The notes under the pieces were generated by a model. The model did not search any database. It had not been told where the DNA came from and saw nothing but the letters and a program-made list of their open reading frames with translations. From Gluconacetobacter asukensis (GTDB taxonomy: Bacteria; Pseudomonadota; Alphaproteobacteria; Acetobacterales; Acetobacteraceae), in the NCBI RefSeq assembly GCF_014174375.1, contig NZ_JABEQE010000001.1, positions 372,001 to 436,000 of the forward strand: a stretch of DNA of 64,000 nucleotides, written 5' to 3'. Shown here piece by piece: positions 36,593 to 45,577 of the stretch; position 1 is the first letter of the stretch; each line of letters opens with the position of its first letter. A program made the position numbers and the translations under genes.

Positions 36593-38131
36593 TTACGGCA
36601 CCATCCCTATCGCTCTACCCCACGGCATTGGTGCCTGATGCATCGCGTAGACAGTCTGCGGCACGATATGCGCCCGCGCAACCGCTGTTTCCACTTCATG
36701 CATCAGTTCAGGATTATACAACGAATTGTCCGGGTTCAGTACCAGCGTGTCGCTCGCGTAGAGGAGTTTCGCATCGGGCCAGTAAACCATGTATTGTCGC
36801 TCGGTCGAGGGCCCGCAGATCGGGATCAGCATGATCGGATTGTGACGGCTGGGGATCGCAAGCACCTGATTCACCATATGCCATTGCGGCGGCCGGGGAT
36901 GACGGGCAAGGTCGTCGGGTCGCAGGATATGGGGAGCAGCAATCAATCGGTCCAGCAACGGACGGTTCAGATCGAGCTGATAAACCGGAATACCCCGCGC
37001 CACGGCTTCCCGCAGTCCCGCGACATGCGGCCAGGAATCCGTCGTCGAGATCACGGCCTTGATTGGCTTGCCCGGCACAAGGTGCGCGGCAGCGTCTAGC
37101 GCTTGTGCCGTATAGGACGCGGAAATCGGCGCTTCGAGCAGAATCAAGCCATCATCCTGTTCGATCACGCTGACATTCCATGCCCCCTGGAACAGCCAGA
37201 CCCCGGGAACGATCGTTTGTGCCTGTGGTGGGAACGGCCGTTCCCATCCCGGCGACCGCAGGCTCTTGGCCGCCGCCGCTGAATCGACGGAGAAGGCGTC
37301 GCTTGCCAGGGCCGGATCGAATCGCACGTCCAGATATTGCTCGTGAGCAGTCTCCAAGCCGTTGCGCTGATCGACCCGGCTGGCCGGGAAAAGCACGCCG
37401 CCGACATCCTGCCAGCTGTCGAGATAGATGCGCTGATCGACGTCGCCCCAGACGTTCCAGAAATCTTCGAACGTCCGGGTCCGCTCGATCGCGTCGGGCA
37501 GATGGCTTCCGGCATTCAGGGCGAGACGAACCGTCTGCCCGTGATCCGTGAATGTCACCACCGTATGCGGTGCCGCGTGCAGCCATTCGGGCGCGGCGTA
37601 GCGCAGATCGGGCGCCTTTGCTGCGGCCTGCAGCACCATCATGGGCTCGTCATGCAGGATATCGTCACCTTGTTCGCGCGTTTGCCTGGCGGCCGGCCTG
37701 TCACCGCCTGGCGTTTTCATGACCGCGCCGGCTGCCGACACCACGACATGGGTTTTGTTGATATTTTCGTCCGGTGCGGTCGAGGGGAAAATGGACTCAT
37801 GCACGCGATCGACCGCACCATGCCGATAGTCGACGATTCGGGTCTCCCGACCATATTCGATCTGGAATGGCGCCTGGCGATAGGATTGTTCCGCTTCCTC
37901 ACGATGGCCAATGATCGCATATCGCGCCGTTCGCACGCCGGCCAGGCGGTTCGCACCACCCATAGCCTCGAGTGCGATGCCAATGCACGCATGGGGCGCA
38001 AGGCCGGCGCAGCCGGGTGCTCCATGCGCTGAAGCGACGGGCGCCCCATCGGGCGGCGGCGCAGCGGCACAGAGGAAAACCGGCACGGTCGCGCAGGTAA
38101 TTGCCAGGAAGATCCGGTTCGCAGGAGCCAT
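36593..38131 (-). CDS. Exported metallo-beta-lactamase-fold protein with degenerate metal site
   Basis: ATG 38131 gives 512 residues with a signal peptide (NRIFLAITCATVPVFLCAAA). Residues about 35-300 form an unrecognised N-terminal region of the type often attached to exported MBL proteins. From IVPGVWLFQGAWNVSVIEQDDGLILLEAPISASYTAQALD the MBL fold begins. Where the family has T-H-x-H-x-D-H-x-G-G-L this protein has STTDSWPHVAGL, so most zinc ligands are missing; the later Asp (LLYASDTLVL) and a final His (VYAMHQAP) are kept. It may be a non-catalytic or altered-metal member. Its closest described relatives cannot be named from sequence alone. Confidence 0.83.
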   Translation of the reverse strand: MAPANRIFLAITCATVPVFLCAAAPPPDGAPVASAHGAPGCAGLAPHACIGIALEAMGGANRLAGVRTARYAIIGHREEAEQSYRQAPFQIEYGRETRIVDYRHGAVDRVHESIFPSTAPDENINKTHVVVSAAGAVMKTPGGDRPAARQTREQGDDILHDEPMMVLQAAAKAPDLRYAAPEWLHAAPHTVVTFTDHGQTVRLALNAGSHLPDAIERTRTFEDFWNVWGDVDQRIYLDSWQDVGGVLFPASRVDQRNGLETAHEQYLDVRFDPALASDAFSVDSAAAAKSLRSPGWERPFPPQAQTIVPGVWLFQGAWNVSVIEQDDGLILLEAPISASYTAQALDAAAHLVPGKPIKAVISTTDSWPHVAGLREAVARGIPVYQLDLNRPLLDRLIAAPHILRPDDLARHPRPPQWHMVNQVLAIPSRHNPIMLIPICGPSTERQYMVYWPDAKLLYASDTLVLNPDNSLYNPELMHEVETAVARAHIVPQTVYAMHQAPMPWGRAIGMVP

Positions 38132-38334
38132 AAGATACCGTCTCAACGAGAGTCGCCAATCTGCATTAGGCATATTGCGGCAATTGCCATGCAGAAGTTA
38201 CCGCACATTACCTTTCTGCAATTTTATTATGATTCATGTTTGAGAGCGGACAGTTCGTGGATACCGTCGCCTCCAGAAACGTTACGGCGGCGGCGATATC
38301 GCGTCAACGCCCTCCAAGGAGACTGGCAACGTCA

Positions 38335-39309
38335 ATGGCACGCCCTTCTTTGTCCGGACGATGGGGCCTCGGACTGGCTCTTCTCGTAGGCATGACGCAG
38401 ACTGCGCTCGCCGAGGAGGTTCCTCCGGTTTCCCCCGCCGGGTTCGGCGTCTTTCAGCCGTTCTCCAGCGATCCGGGCTTTACTCTGAACGCCGCATTCA
38501 CGCCGGATGGCAACACCGTCTACGTCTCCAAAAGCCAGCCGACATGGGATGGCTTGACCATTTTCGCGGCGACGCAACAGCACGGCATATGGTCCGCCCC
38601 ACAAGTCGCGCCGTTCTCCGGCGTGGACAAGGACACCGACCCGGCCGTGTCCCCTGACGGCACGTCGATCGTGTTCGCCTCGATCCGTCCCGCCACCGGG
38701 GCGGGCTATCGCTTGTATCGCTACGATTTCAAGGCCGGCCTGACCACGCCGGCCCTGCCCGAGCCAGCTTCGGCGACCGACAATGACCTTTACCCGAGCT
38801 TTACCCGAACCGGCGTCCTGTATTTCATGAAGATGGGCACAACCGGAACGGCGATCTATCGCGCCTCGCCAGCCGGTCATGGGTTTGCAACGCCGTCGCC
38901 TATCGTCATCCCTGGCGCGGATAAAACGACCCACGACATGGATCCGACCATCGCGCCGGACGAGAGCTTCATCGTCTTCGCCAGCAACCGTGCGGGCACG
39001 CTGGGCGCGAAGGATCTGTTCATCGCGTTCCGCACCACAACCGGCTGGTGTACGCCGTTGCATTTTGGCGCCCCGATCAACAGTACCGGCAACGAGGTCG
39101 CGACCGGTCTATCGCCGGATGGGCAGACATTATATTTCTCCACTGCCCGCTCAAGTGTCACGACACCGCGCACAAAACCAGCCAACAGCGTGGCTTTCCG
39201 CGTGGAACAGGCCAATTATGCCAACGGACTCCTGCGGCCCTACAAGGTGTCGATCGGCGCATTCGTTGCGACGCACCGGCCAATCGGCGGTGTGTGCAGT
39301 CATCCATGA
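38335..39309 (+). CDS. Exported PD40/TolB-like beta-propeller protein
   Basis: ATG 38335 (AAGGAG upstream, rather distant) gives 324 residues with signal peptide GLGLALLVGMTQTALA. Repeated propeller blades carry the WD40-like PD40 pattern: AAFTPDGNTVYVSK, DPAVSPDGTSIVFASIRP, DPTIAPDESFIVFASNRAGTLGAKDLFIAF and TGLSPDGQTLYFST. Such periplasmic propellers bind proteins or sugars; TolB is the best-known member. No Tol genes are adjacent. Divergent from the MBL-fold gene and followed by another exported protein, it belongs to a small cluster of secreted unknowns. Confidence 0.85.
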   Translation: MARPSLSGRWGLGLALLVGMTQTALAEEVPPVSPAGFGVFQPFSSDPGFTLNAAFTPDGNTVYVSKSQPTWDGLTIFAATQQHGIWSAPQVAPFSGVDKDTDPAVSPDGTSIVFASIRPATGAGYRLYRYDFKAGLTTPALPEPASATDNDLYPSFTRTGVLYFMKMGTTGTAIYRASPAGHGFATPSPIVIPGADKTTHDMDPTIAPDESFIVFASNRAGTLGAKDLFIAFRTTTGWCTPLHFGAPINSTGNEVATGLSPDGQTLYFSTARSSVTTPRTKPANSVAFRVEQANYANGLLRPYKVSIGAFVATHRPIGGVCSHP

Positions 39310-39365
39310 TGAAGCTGGTTCCCACCAAAGGCGCGCAAGGTGTCAGTCCCGCGAGGAAAAAGCGC

Positions 39366-40211
39366 ATGGAGAGGTGCCTTTTGCCGACGCATGCGCATTA
39401 TCGGCTGTTGCAACTTTCCTCAGGAAGCCTCGCCTGCTTATGCAGCGCCGTCCTGTGGTGCAGCGGCGCTCTTGCGACGCCGGACCCTTCATTCGAACCG
39501 AACCTGAAATCGGGAGACTTGTTCAGCAACGCTTTCTCGATCCAGCGTTCCGTAACGGCCCCTGGTTATCAGGAGTTCGTTTGGCGCAATGGCGGCACTG
39601 CCGATTACCGGGTGACCAAGGCGACCACCCACGACATCGAATTCGATATGCAGGCGCGGTACGATGGGCGACCGATCGCCCGGCACCATATCTCGATGAC
39701 ACCGGGTGGCGATCGCTTCTGCATCTTTAATGCGACCAAGGTTGCATGCGAGTCCGATCGCGATGCCAGTGGGTTATTGTTCAACCAAGCTGTATGGGGC
39801 AGACCGCTTGGCGGTCTGAAAAGCGGCAGTCATTGGCACGAGAGCCATCTGCCTGCCTGGGAATTCGGGGGGGCGGGTGGCTCGCAGGACGTCATTGTGA
39901 CCGGCTATGACGTCACCACAGGCGCAATGACCTTATCAAGAGCCGGATCGGCGGAGGGTTTCTATTCCGAGAACGATCCGGGAACAATCACCCTTCTGAA
40001 AGATGGTCATCAGAAGGAGTTTCATCTACGGCGGGGCCATACCTCATGGCGCGGTGTGACGATCATTAAGGCTGGCATCGTCCTCAGCGACGAGATTATC
40101 GTCGAGCGTGATGACGTTCTTGTCGACGACGCGAACCAGACGGTCACCGCGCATGAACGTCGGATCATGCTGGAGAATGCGGCACCGTTTCCGACAATCG
40201 GTGTGTTGTGA
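39366..40211 (+). CDS. Exported protein of unknown function
   Basis: ATG 39366 has GAGGAAAA upstream and gives 281 residues; an in-frame ATG at 39306 would start right after the previous gene. A signal peptide (LACLCSAVLWCSGALA) precedes DPSFEPNLKSGDLFSNAFSIQRSVTAPGYQEFVW. The rest is beta-rich with paired aromatic and charged residues (GSHWHESHLPAWEFGGAGGSQDVIVTGYDV; KEFHLRRGHTSWRGVTIIKAG). I recognise no family. It is probably co-transcribed with the propeller gene 56 bases upstream. Confidence 0.72.
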   Translation: MERCLLPTHAHYRLLQLSSGSLACLCSAVLWCSGALATPDPSFEPNLKSGDLFSNAFSIQRSVTAPGYQEFVWRNGGTADYRVTKATTHDIEFDMQARYDGRPIARHHISMTPGGDRFCIFNATKVACESDRDASGLLFNQAVWGRPLGGLKSGSHWHESHLPAWEFGGAGGSQDVIVTGYDVTTGAMTLSRAGSAEGFYSENDPGTITLLKDGHQKEFHLRRGHTSWRGVTIIKAGIVLSDEIIVERDDVLVDDANQTVTAHERRIMLENAAPFPTIGVL

Positions 40212-40638
40212 CCATGGAGAGGAAACTGCTGCGCGATCAAACCCGGGACTAAACATCTTGTCGAGGTATCGTCATGGCCTGCTCATGCTGGCCCGATATC
40301 GCGGTCGCCGCGGTCATGGGCGCTCTCGGCCCGCATGGCAGCAGACAGATCATCCGTCATGCCCGGCGTGAAAGGAAGGGAGTTTCACGTCGGGGCTGCG
40401 CGCTTGTTATCCCCGGCAGGGCTGCTTGAACGGGAGTGCGCAGGGGCGTGTCGTCTTTCGCCCTCACACGCGACCTGCCGATTTGTCTTTAACGTGTCCA
40501 TAAAGCAGACACGATATCTTCCGCGGGAGCATCCCCGATTGCGCAGAACCTGGAAAAATGCAGGAGTTAGAGACGTTCCCAACGGTTCGGCAGGCGATTG
40601 CCAGAACGTAACTTTATGCTCGAAGGATCGATCCCAAT
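40212..40638. other. Intergenic, transition to lower-GC segment
   Basis: About 430 bases with no supported gene. A 51-codon frame from ATG at about 40273 (MACSCWPDIAVAAVMGALG) has a GAGGT site but nothing recognisable. Base composition falls towards the right end. Confidence 0.35.
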
Positions 40639-41256
40639 ATGAAACTTGCTGTCTTTTGTGGCTCAGCATCAGGAGATATTCCTATTTACACGGAGGCGGC
40701 CTATGCGTTCGGGAAACTTGCAGCCCGACGTGGGATCGGGCTTGTCTATGGTGGAGGCCATGTCGGCCTGATGGGTGCAGTGGCAGACGGAGCCCTCGCG
40801 GCAGGTGGGGAGGTGACGGGTATCATGCCGACAGCGTTGGCAGAGAAGGAGATAGCCCATACCGGCCTGACACGCCTAGAGGTTGTTCCAGATATGCACA
40901 CGCGAAAGACCCGAATGGCAGAGTTAGCTTCAGGATTTGTGACTTTGCCAGGTGGCGCGGGAACACTGGAGGAAATTTTCGAGCAATGGACTTGGGCGCA
41001 ACTAGGGCTTCACCAGAAGCCATGTGGCTTTCTGAATGTCGCTGGCTACTTTGATCCTCTTTTTGAAATGATCGAACGAACCGTGTCAGCCGGCTTCATG
41101 AAACGGGATTATGCGGAAATGCTGGTGTGTACGGTTGACCCGGATACGCTTTTGGAACGATTTGCCCGTTATCGCCCTCCTGCTCAGAAGTGGCAGTCAA
41201 AAAGCGCAGAAATCAAAGCCCAATGTATGCTCGAGAATCAAAACAACGGTTCTTGA
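40639..41256 (+). CDS. LOG-family protein (cytokinin riboside 5'-monophosphate phosphoribohydrolase-like)
   Basis: A 205-residue TIGR00730/LOG protein. The nucleotide-binding start MKLAVFCGSASGDIPIYTEAAYAFG, GLVYGGGHVGLMGAVADGAL, and the hallmark M-x-x-R-K-x-x-M then GFVTLPGGAGTLEEIFEQWTWAQLGLHQKP with the catalytic P-G-G-x-G-T-x-x-E are all present. The enzyme cleaves ribose-5-phosphate from (cytokinin) nucleotides such as AMP derivatives. Its GC content is clearly below that of the flanking genes, and it opens a segment that looks acquired. Confidence 0.93.
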   Translation: MKLAVFCGSASGDIPIYTEAAYAFGKLAARRGIGLVYGGGHVGLMGAVADGALAAGGEVTGIMPTALAEKEIAHTGLTRLEVVPDMHTRKTRMAELASGFVTLPGGAGTLEEIFEQWTWAQLGLHQKPCGFLNVAGYFDPLFEMIERTVSAGFMKRDYAEMLVCTVDPDTLLERFARYRPPAQKWQSKSAEIKAQCMLENQNNGS

Positions 41257-41320
41257 TAGTTTCTTGGCGCAAGACAGATAGATTGCAATCCGACACCAGA
41301 CATTCGACTTTTTCTGTCCA

Positions 41321-41376
41321 TGTCTGCCTGTCTGCCTGTCTGCCTGTCTGCCTGTCTGCCTGTCTGCCTGTCTGCC
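41321..41376. repeat. Seven perfect tandem copies of an 8-bp unit
   Basis: TGTCTGCC is repeated seven times without error. A further copy and a half occurs near 42212-42226. An 8-base unit shifts frame with each gain or loss, but no convincing gene covers it. Confidence 0.97.
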
Positions 41377-41516
41377 TCAGGATACGAGTAGACAGACGGG
41401 ATACGCCTCATGTCAGTCGTTCTGAATAGATAGATGCATGTGGCAAAGCGGCTATTTATTATTCTGTGGATGTTGCTCGCCTATAGCATGACCAAAAATC
41501 GACCAGTTGAGGCGGT

Positions 41517-42098
41517 TCACTCTGCATTCCAGGGAATAATCGTCAGATAGGGCCAGCGTTTCAGCCATTTCTCCACTTTCGCCTCATAAATATCAGCCGT
41601 AATCTGACGTTTATTTGGTCTGACAATGCCATTGAGTAGGTCTGACAAACCGAATGGTGCGTATACTTCACTGCCATGTTTTCCCGGCTTGATGCCAATT
41701 GCTGTGGCGGTCGTCGGGAACGTATCAATAGCGTCTTCTACAGAGCGATAGGGTGAAATCGGATAGCCAAATTTTTCTTTGTACCAAAGATGCACACGCG
41801 CTTCGTTCTTTACGTCTATCCATACTGGTATGTGCGACAACATTGTCCGGATACGCTCGGCATTTCGTTGCTCACTTAATGCAGAGGTATCATCTGCATC
41901 GAAATACACAATATCCAGATCCGAAATGCCGTGATTTACGGGTAAGCCGAAATGGTTATTCCATATGGTTTGTGCCAAACAACCAGCCACCAACCAGCAA
42001 TTATCCAGTTCTATTTGTTCCCAGATATACGACAGATCACGTATGAACGGATTCTGTAAAACAGTATCGGAAAATTGAATCGCGAGCGCAGTCTGCAT
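41517..42098 (-). CDS. Nucleotidyltransferase family protein (COG3575-like)
   Basis: A 193-residue protein with WLVAGCLAQTIWNNHFGLPVNHGISDLDIVYFDADDTS, where the Gly-x-x-D-x-D pattern (ISDLDIVYFD) is the nucleotidyltransferase metal site, then RVHLWYKEKFGYPISPYRSVEDAIDTFPTTATAIGI. This matches the small bacterial nucleotidyltransferase-like family COG3575. It is strikingly AT-richer than the window average. The nucleotide and target are unknown. It lies alone between the octamer repeat and a CoA-transferase gene. Confidence 0.85.
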   Translation of the reverse strand: MQTALAIQFSDTVLQNPFIRDLSYIWEQIELDNCWLVAGCLAQTIWNNHFGLPVNHGISDLDIVYFDADDTSALSEQRNAERIRTMLSHIPVWIDVKNEARVHLWYKEKFGYPISPYRSVEDAIDTFPTTATAIGIKPGKHGSEVYAPFGLSDLLNGIVRPNKRQITADIYEAKVEKWLKRWPYLTIIPWNAE

Positions 42099-42272
42099 GC
42101 TTGCTTTCTATATGCCTGCGTGAAAATCGAAACTTACATGCCTAAAGCATATAGGATCAAGTGTCGGCTTTTCCACGGTTTATTCTGATAGCCGACATGC
42201 CGCTTACCCCCGCATGTCTGCCTGTCTGCTGCACAAAGAAAGCCGGCAGTTCGGAGTAAAGCGTTGCTGCTT

Positions 42273-43649
42273 TTATTGGTTCCATTCTGCTCGTCCAGAC
42301 CCAAGAAGAACAGCCGGCGACATCCACCGCATCCGCATTTCTCCGACAGTCGCAGGAGGACGAAGACGCAGCGCCGGCCCCCATGCCGTCATTTCCGAGT
42401 GTTCTAAAAAATCGCCCGGTCCGGCCCCACCAGGATCATCTCCGGCGTATTCACCCTCATGCGCGAAAAGCAGCTCCGCCGTCCGCGCCAGAGACAGCCG
42501 AAACCGCGTCATGGTATCTCCATGCAGTCGGGCGGCAATACCACGCACTGCCGCCGCAGCCATCAGATAACCTGTCGCATGATCAAGCGCCTGCACAGGC
42601 AAAGAAACCGGCACATCAGAACCGCGCCACGCCATTCCGCTGGCAGCGATCCCGGATGAGAACTGTACCAGACTGTCGAAACCGCGCCGGTTCGCCCATG
42701 GGCCGCTATGGCCATAAGCATCCAGTGACACATCAACCAGACCGGGCCGGATGGCCTGCCGCGCCTCAGCACCATATCCGAGACGGTCGAGGGCATCGGC
42801 CCGATAGCCGTGAACAAGAATATCTGCGCGGGACAGCAATCGTTCAAAGGCAGCTCTGTCGCCGGCATCGTGCAGATCCAGCCGGGTGCATTGCTTCCCG
42901 AGCGTGACATCCGGCGCCACGACGGGTTCTTCCCATCCTGGCGGATCGATGCGGAGAACCTGGGCTCCCCATCCCGCAAGAAAACGGGTCGCGACCGGAC
43001 CGGCCAGAATCCTCGTCAGATCCAGCACGCGCAAACCGGCGAGCGGCCTTTCGCGATCGGGCCGCCATCCGGAATTACCGCACGATCCTCCCCTATCACA
43101 CAGAACCAGAGGCTCTCGCGAAACGGCCTTGCCCTGTAGATGGTTTTCCCACTCTGGGCGGCTCCGCAGCCGCGCCGCGCATCCTCCGGCGGCGACAATC
43201 GCCCGCTCAAGCTCATCCCCGTTCCAGCCCGTGACAGCTTCTGCGACCGCTTCGCGCGTCGCGGTACTGCCGAGCACGGAAAGAGTTGCGCGTTTATGAT
43301 GAGCGGCATTGGTGTGGATTTTAATCCAGCCATCCCGCGTGCGGTAATCACCCGCAATGGCATCCCATGCAGCCGGAAGCGTCCAGCCCTGCGGCCGGAT
43401 CGAAAACCCGAACCAGAGTGAAGCGAGACGATGATCGACTATCACCGGTAAAGATGAACCTTCCTGATTCAGAAGGTCCGCGACCGACAGGCAGGCGGCT
43501 CCGATCGCCGCCGCCGCGAGTTCTGTCACAGGAAAGCAGGAGGAAAGGCGCTCTCTTCCAGAAAATGTCACCCGCCCGGATGCCTCATGAGCAAGCCCGG
43601 TCGCGGCAAGAATATCTCTGAGCAAAAAATCCGTCATATCCAGCGCCAT
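42273..43649 (-). CDS. CaiB/BaiF-type CoA transferase with unusual domain order
   Basis: ATG 43649 has AAGGAG 8 bases upstream; product 458 residues. The canonical large domain start, RPLAGLRVLDLTRILAGPVATRFLAGWGAQVLRIDPPG, appears only at about residue 210, followed by SRADILVHGYRADALDRLGY and VDVSLDAYGHSGPWANRRGFDSLVQFSSGIA with the likely catalytic Asp. The first 200 residues resemble the small/C-terminal part of a class III CoA transferase (DGWIKIHTNAAHHKRATLSVLG ... ERAIVAAGGCAARLRSRPEWENH). It either is a permuted arrangement or represents a two-half relative. It would exchange CoA between carboxylic acids. Confidence 0.87.
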   Translation of the reverse strand: MALDMTDFLLRDILAATGLAHEASGRVTFSGRERLSSCFPVTELAAAAIGAACLSVADLLNQEGSSLPVIVDHRLASLWFGFSIRPQGWTLPAAWDAIAGDYRTRDGWIKIHTNAAHHKRATLSVLGSTATREAVAEAVTGWNGDELERAIVAAGGCAARLRSRPEWENHLQGKAVSREPLVLCDRGGSCGNSGWRPDRERPLAGLRVLDLTRILAGPVATRFLAGWGAQVLRIDPPGWEEPVVAPDVTLGKQCTRLDLHDAGDRAAFERLLSRADILVHGYRADALDRLGYGAEARQAIRPGLVDVSLDAYGHSGPWANRRGFDSLVQFSSGIAASGMAWRGSDVPVSLPVQALDHATGYLMAAAAVRGIAARLHGDTMTRFRLSLARTAELLFAHEGEYAGDDPGGAGPGDFLEHSEMTAWGPALRLRPPATVGEMRMRWMSPAVLLGSGRAEWNQ

Positions 43650-43831
43650 GCGATATTCTCCTTTCGTCCGACAAGGCATGAAAGACACATGACTGGCGAA
43701 TCAATTCGAATCCATCTCGTTGATATGGGAAACGGGTCCGTTATGAGCCGCTTCCTTCTTCCGCTCTTCTTCTAATGTTCCCGATACCAGACATTCCGCT
43801 TTCCCGGCCATAGCCGCGGTCGCGCGCGCTT

Positions 43832-44090
43832 TTACGAACAGGCTCTCGCAACCTCACGCAGCACAGCCCGCACATCCCCATCCGTCAGCCGCCGCAGCAT
43901 GTCTGCAATGGCCGCCACCTGCCCGTCATGATCCGGCAGAGGCGGCCCGAACACGTCCTCCATCGCCAGAAACGTTTCCGCCTGCGCACGATGATCGTCC
44001 CGCGCATCGGCACAGATCTGCCACGGTCGGCAGATCCGCCAGCCCCCGGCATAGGCCAGGATCATGCGCGTGTCCGCTGAAAACCCCCAT
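43832..44090 (-). pseudogene. 3' fragment of mannitol dehydrogenase-family gene, internally deleted
   Basis: The last ~60 codons (QICADARDDHRAQAETFLAMEDVFGPPLPDHDGQVAAIADMLRRLTDG ... REVARACS) are almost identical to the C-terminus of the full gene at 49593-51095. Just upstream, MILAYAGG plus a few residues match an earlier part of that gene, joined after loss of roughly 345 bases and out of frame. The rest is absent. It is a direct-orientation partial duplicate on the far side of the exporter operon. Confidence 0.9.
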
Positions 44091-44101
44091 ACGAAAGGAT
44101 G

Positions 44102-45577
44102 CTAGTCCCCGGCCTCCGGCCAGCCGCCGCCCGTCGCCTTGCACAGCGCCACCACGTCCAGCAGCACCGCCAGCCGCGCCTGGATGTCGTCCTGCTGCGC
44201 GGTGCCCAGATCAGCCCGTGCGTCCAGCACCGCCAGCGCGTCGCCGGTCCCGTCGCGATAGCGGGTTCGGGCCAGGCCCAGCCGGGCGTTGATGCTGGCC
44301 ACCGCCGCCCGGTCGCTCTCCCGCGTGGCGCGGTCGGTGCGCAGTGCGACCAGGGCATCCTCCACCTCGCCCAGCGCGTCCAGCACGCGCTGGCGATAGG
44401 TCAGGGCGGCCTCCTGCTGCTGTGCGCGGGCCAACCGGATCGCGGCCCGCAGCCGCCCGCCCTGGAACAGCGGCAGGGAAATCGCGGGGCCGAACTGGTA
44501 GAACGTGTTGCCCCAGTCCGCCAGGCTGCCCAGCGTCAGCGTGCGCTGGCCGACCTGCCCGGACAGCGTGATGTCGGGATAATGCTGCGCCACCGCCGCG
44601 CCGACCCCGGCGGTGGCGGCGTGCAGATCGGCCTCGGCCGCGCGAATATCAGGCCGCAGGCGGGCCAGCGCCGCCGGCAGCACCACCGGCACGCGCGGCG
44701 GCGGGTCCGGCAGGGGACGCAGTGCGGCAAGCGGGCCATCCAGCGCTCCCGGCGGTTGCCCGGTCAGGATGGCCAGCCGGTTCAGTGCCTGTCCCGCCTG
44801 TCGCTGGAATCCGGCCGCCTGCCCCTGCGCCCGCGCCAGCGCCGCGCCGGCCAGGTCGACATCCGTGCCGTCTGCCAGCCCCAGTCGGCGCTGGAACGCC
44901 CGCAGCGCCACCGTTCGCGCCCGCGCTGCCGCCACCTCGCCCGCCGAGTCCAGCAGCGCCTGGGTCGCCCGCCATTGCAGATAGGTCCGCACCACATCGC
45001 CCTGCAGCGTCAGCCGCGCATCGCCCTGGCGGGCGGTCTGCACCGCCACCTGCGCCCGTGCCTGTTCCACCAACCGCCGCACCCGGCCGAACAGGTCCAG
45101 TTCCCACGATGCGTCAAACCCGACCTGATACAGGTCCGTCCCCTGCGTCAGGCCACCGATCCCGCCCAGGAATGCCGGCTGCCCCGTGCCGCTGCCCGCG
45201 CCCCCCAGCACCGAGAACAACCCCGCCTCCCCCAGCCGCTCGCGCGTATAGCGCGCCGAGGTCCCCAGCTCCGGCAGGCCCGCGGCGCGCTGGGCGGCCT
45301 CCTGCTCCCGCGCCTGGACAATGCGCGCGCTGTTTTCCTGAAAGCCAGGATTGCCCGCCATGGCCCGCGCCACCAGCGCGTCCAGCACCGGGTCGTGAAA
45401 CATCCGCCACCAGCCGGGATCGGGCCGCGCCACCAACGCGACACCACCATCATGGGCCGACACATCATGCCACGCCGCCGGCACCTCGGCGCGCGGGGCA
45501 TGGAAGGCCGGCCCCACCGTGCAGCCCCCCACCCAGGCGAGACCCGCGACACACCCAGCCCGGACGGTCTGGCGCAT
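44102..45577 (-). CDS. Outer-membrane efflux lipoprotein (NodT family) of ABC exporter operon
   Basis: ATG 45577 overlaps the stop of the permease gene. The 491-residue product has lipoprotein signal AGCVAGLAWVGGC and two OEP repeats: DPGWWRMFHDPVLDALVARAMAGNP, DASWELDLFGRVRRLVEQARAQ, RRLGLADGTDVDLAGAALARAQ, then LPAALARLRPDIRAAEADLHAATAGVGAAVAQHYPDI and RTRYRDGTGDALAVLDARADL. It is the outer duct for the HlyD-ABC exporter encoded upstream in the same operon. Its 3' end lies 12 bases from the duplicated dehydrogenase fragment. Confidence 0.95.
   Translation of the reverse strand: MRQTVRAGCVAGLAWVGGCTVGPAFHAPRAEVPAAWHDVSAHDGGVALVARPDPGWWRMFHDPVLDALVARAMAGNPGFQENSARIVQAREQEAAQRAAGLPELGTSARYTRERLGEAGLFSVLGGAGSGTGQPAFLGGIGGLTQGTDLYQVGFDASWELDLFGRVRRLVEQARAQVAVQTARQGDARLTLQGDVVRTYLQWRATQALLDSAGEVAAARARTVALRAFQRRLGLADGTDVDLAGAALARAQGQAAGFQRQAGQALNRLAILTGQPPGALDGPLAALRPLPDPPPRVPVVLPAALARLRPDIRAAEADLHAATAGVGAAVAQHYPDITLSGQVGQRTLTLGSLADWGNTFYQFGPAISLPLFQGGRLRAAIRLARAQQQEAALTYRQRVLDALGEVEDALVALRTDRATRESDRAAVASINARLGLARTRYRDGTGDALAVLDARADLGTAQQDDIQARLAVLLDVVALCKATGGGWPEAGD

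Noticed and set aside
41321-41376. CRISPR array
   Set aside because: The unit is only 8 bases with no spacers, so it is a simple tandem repeat.
41190-41429. 79-codon frame containing the octamer repeat (SACLPVCL repeats)
   Set aside because: It begins inside the LOG gene, and the peptide is just the translated tandem repeat; no ribosome site.
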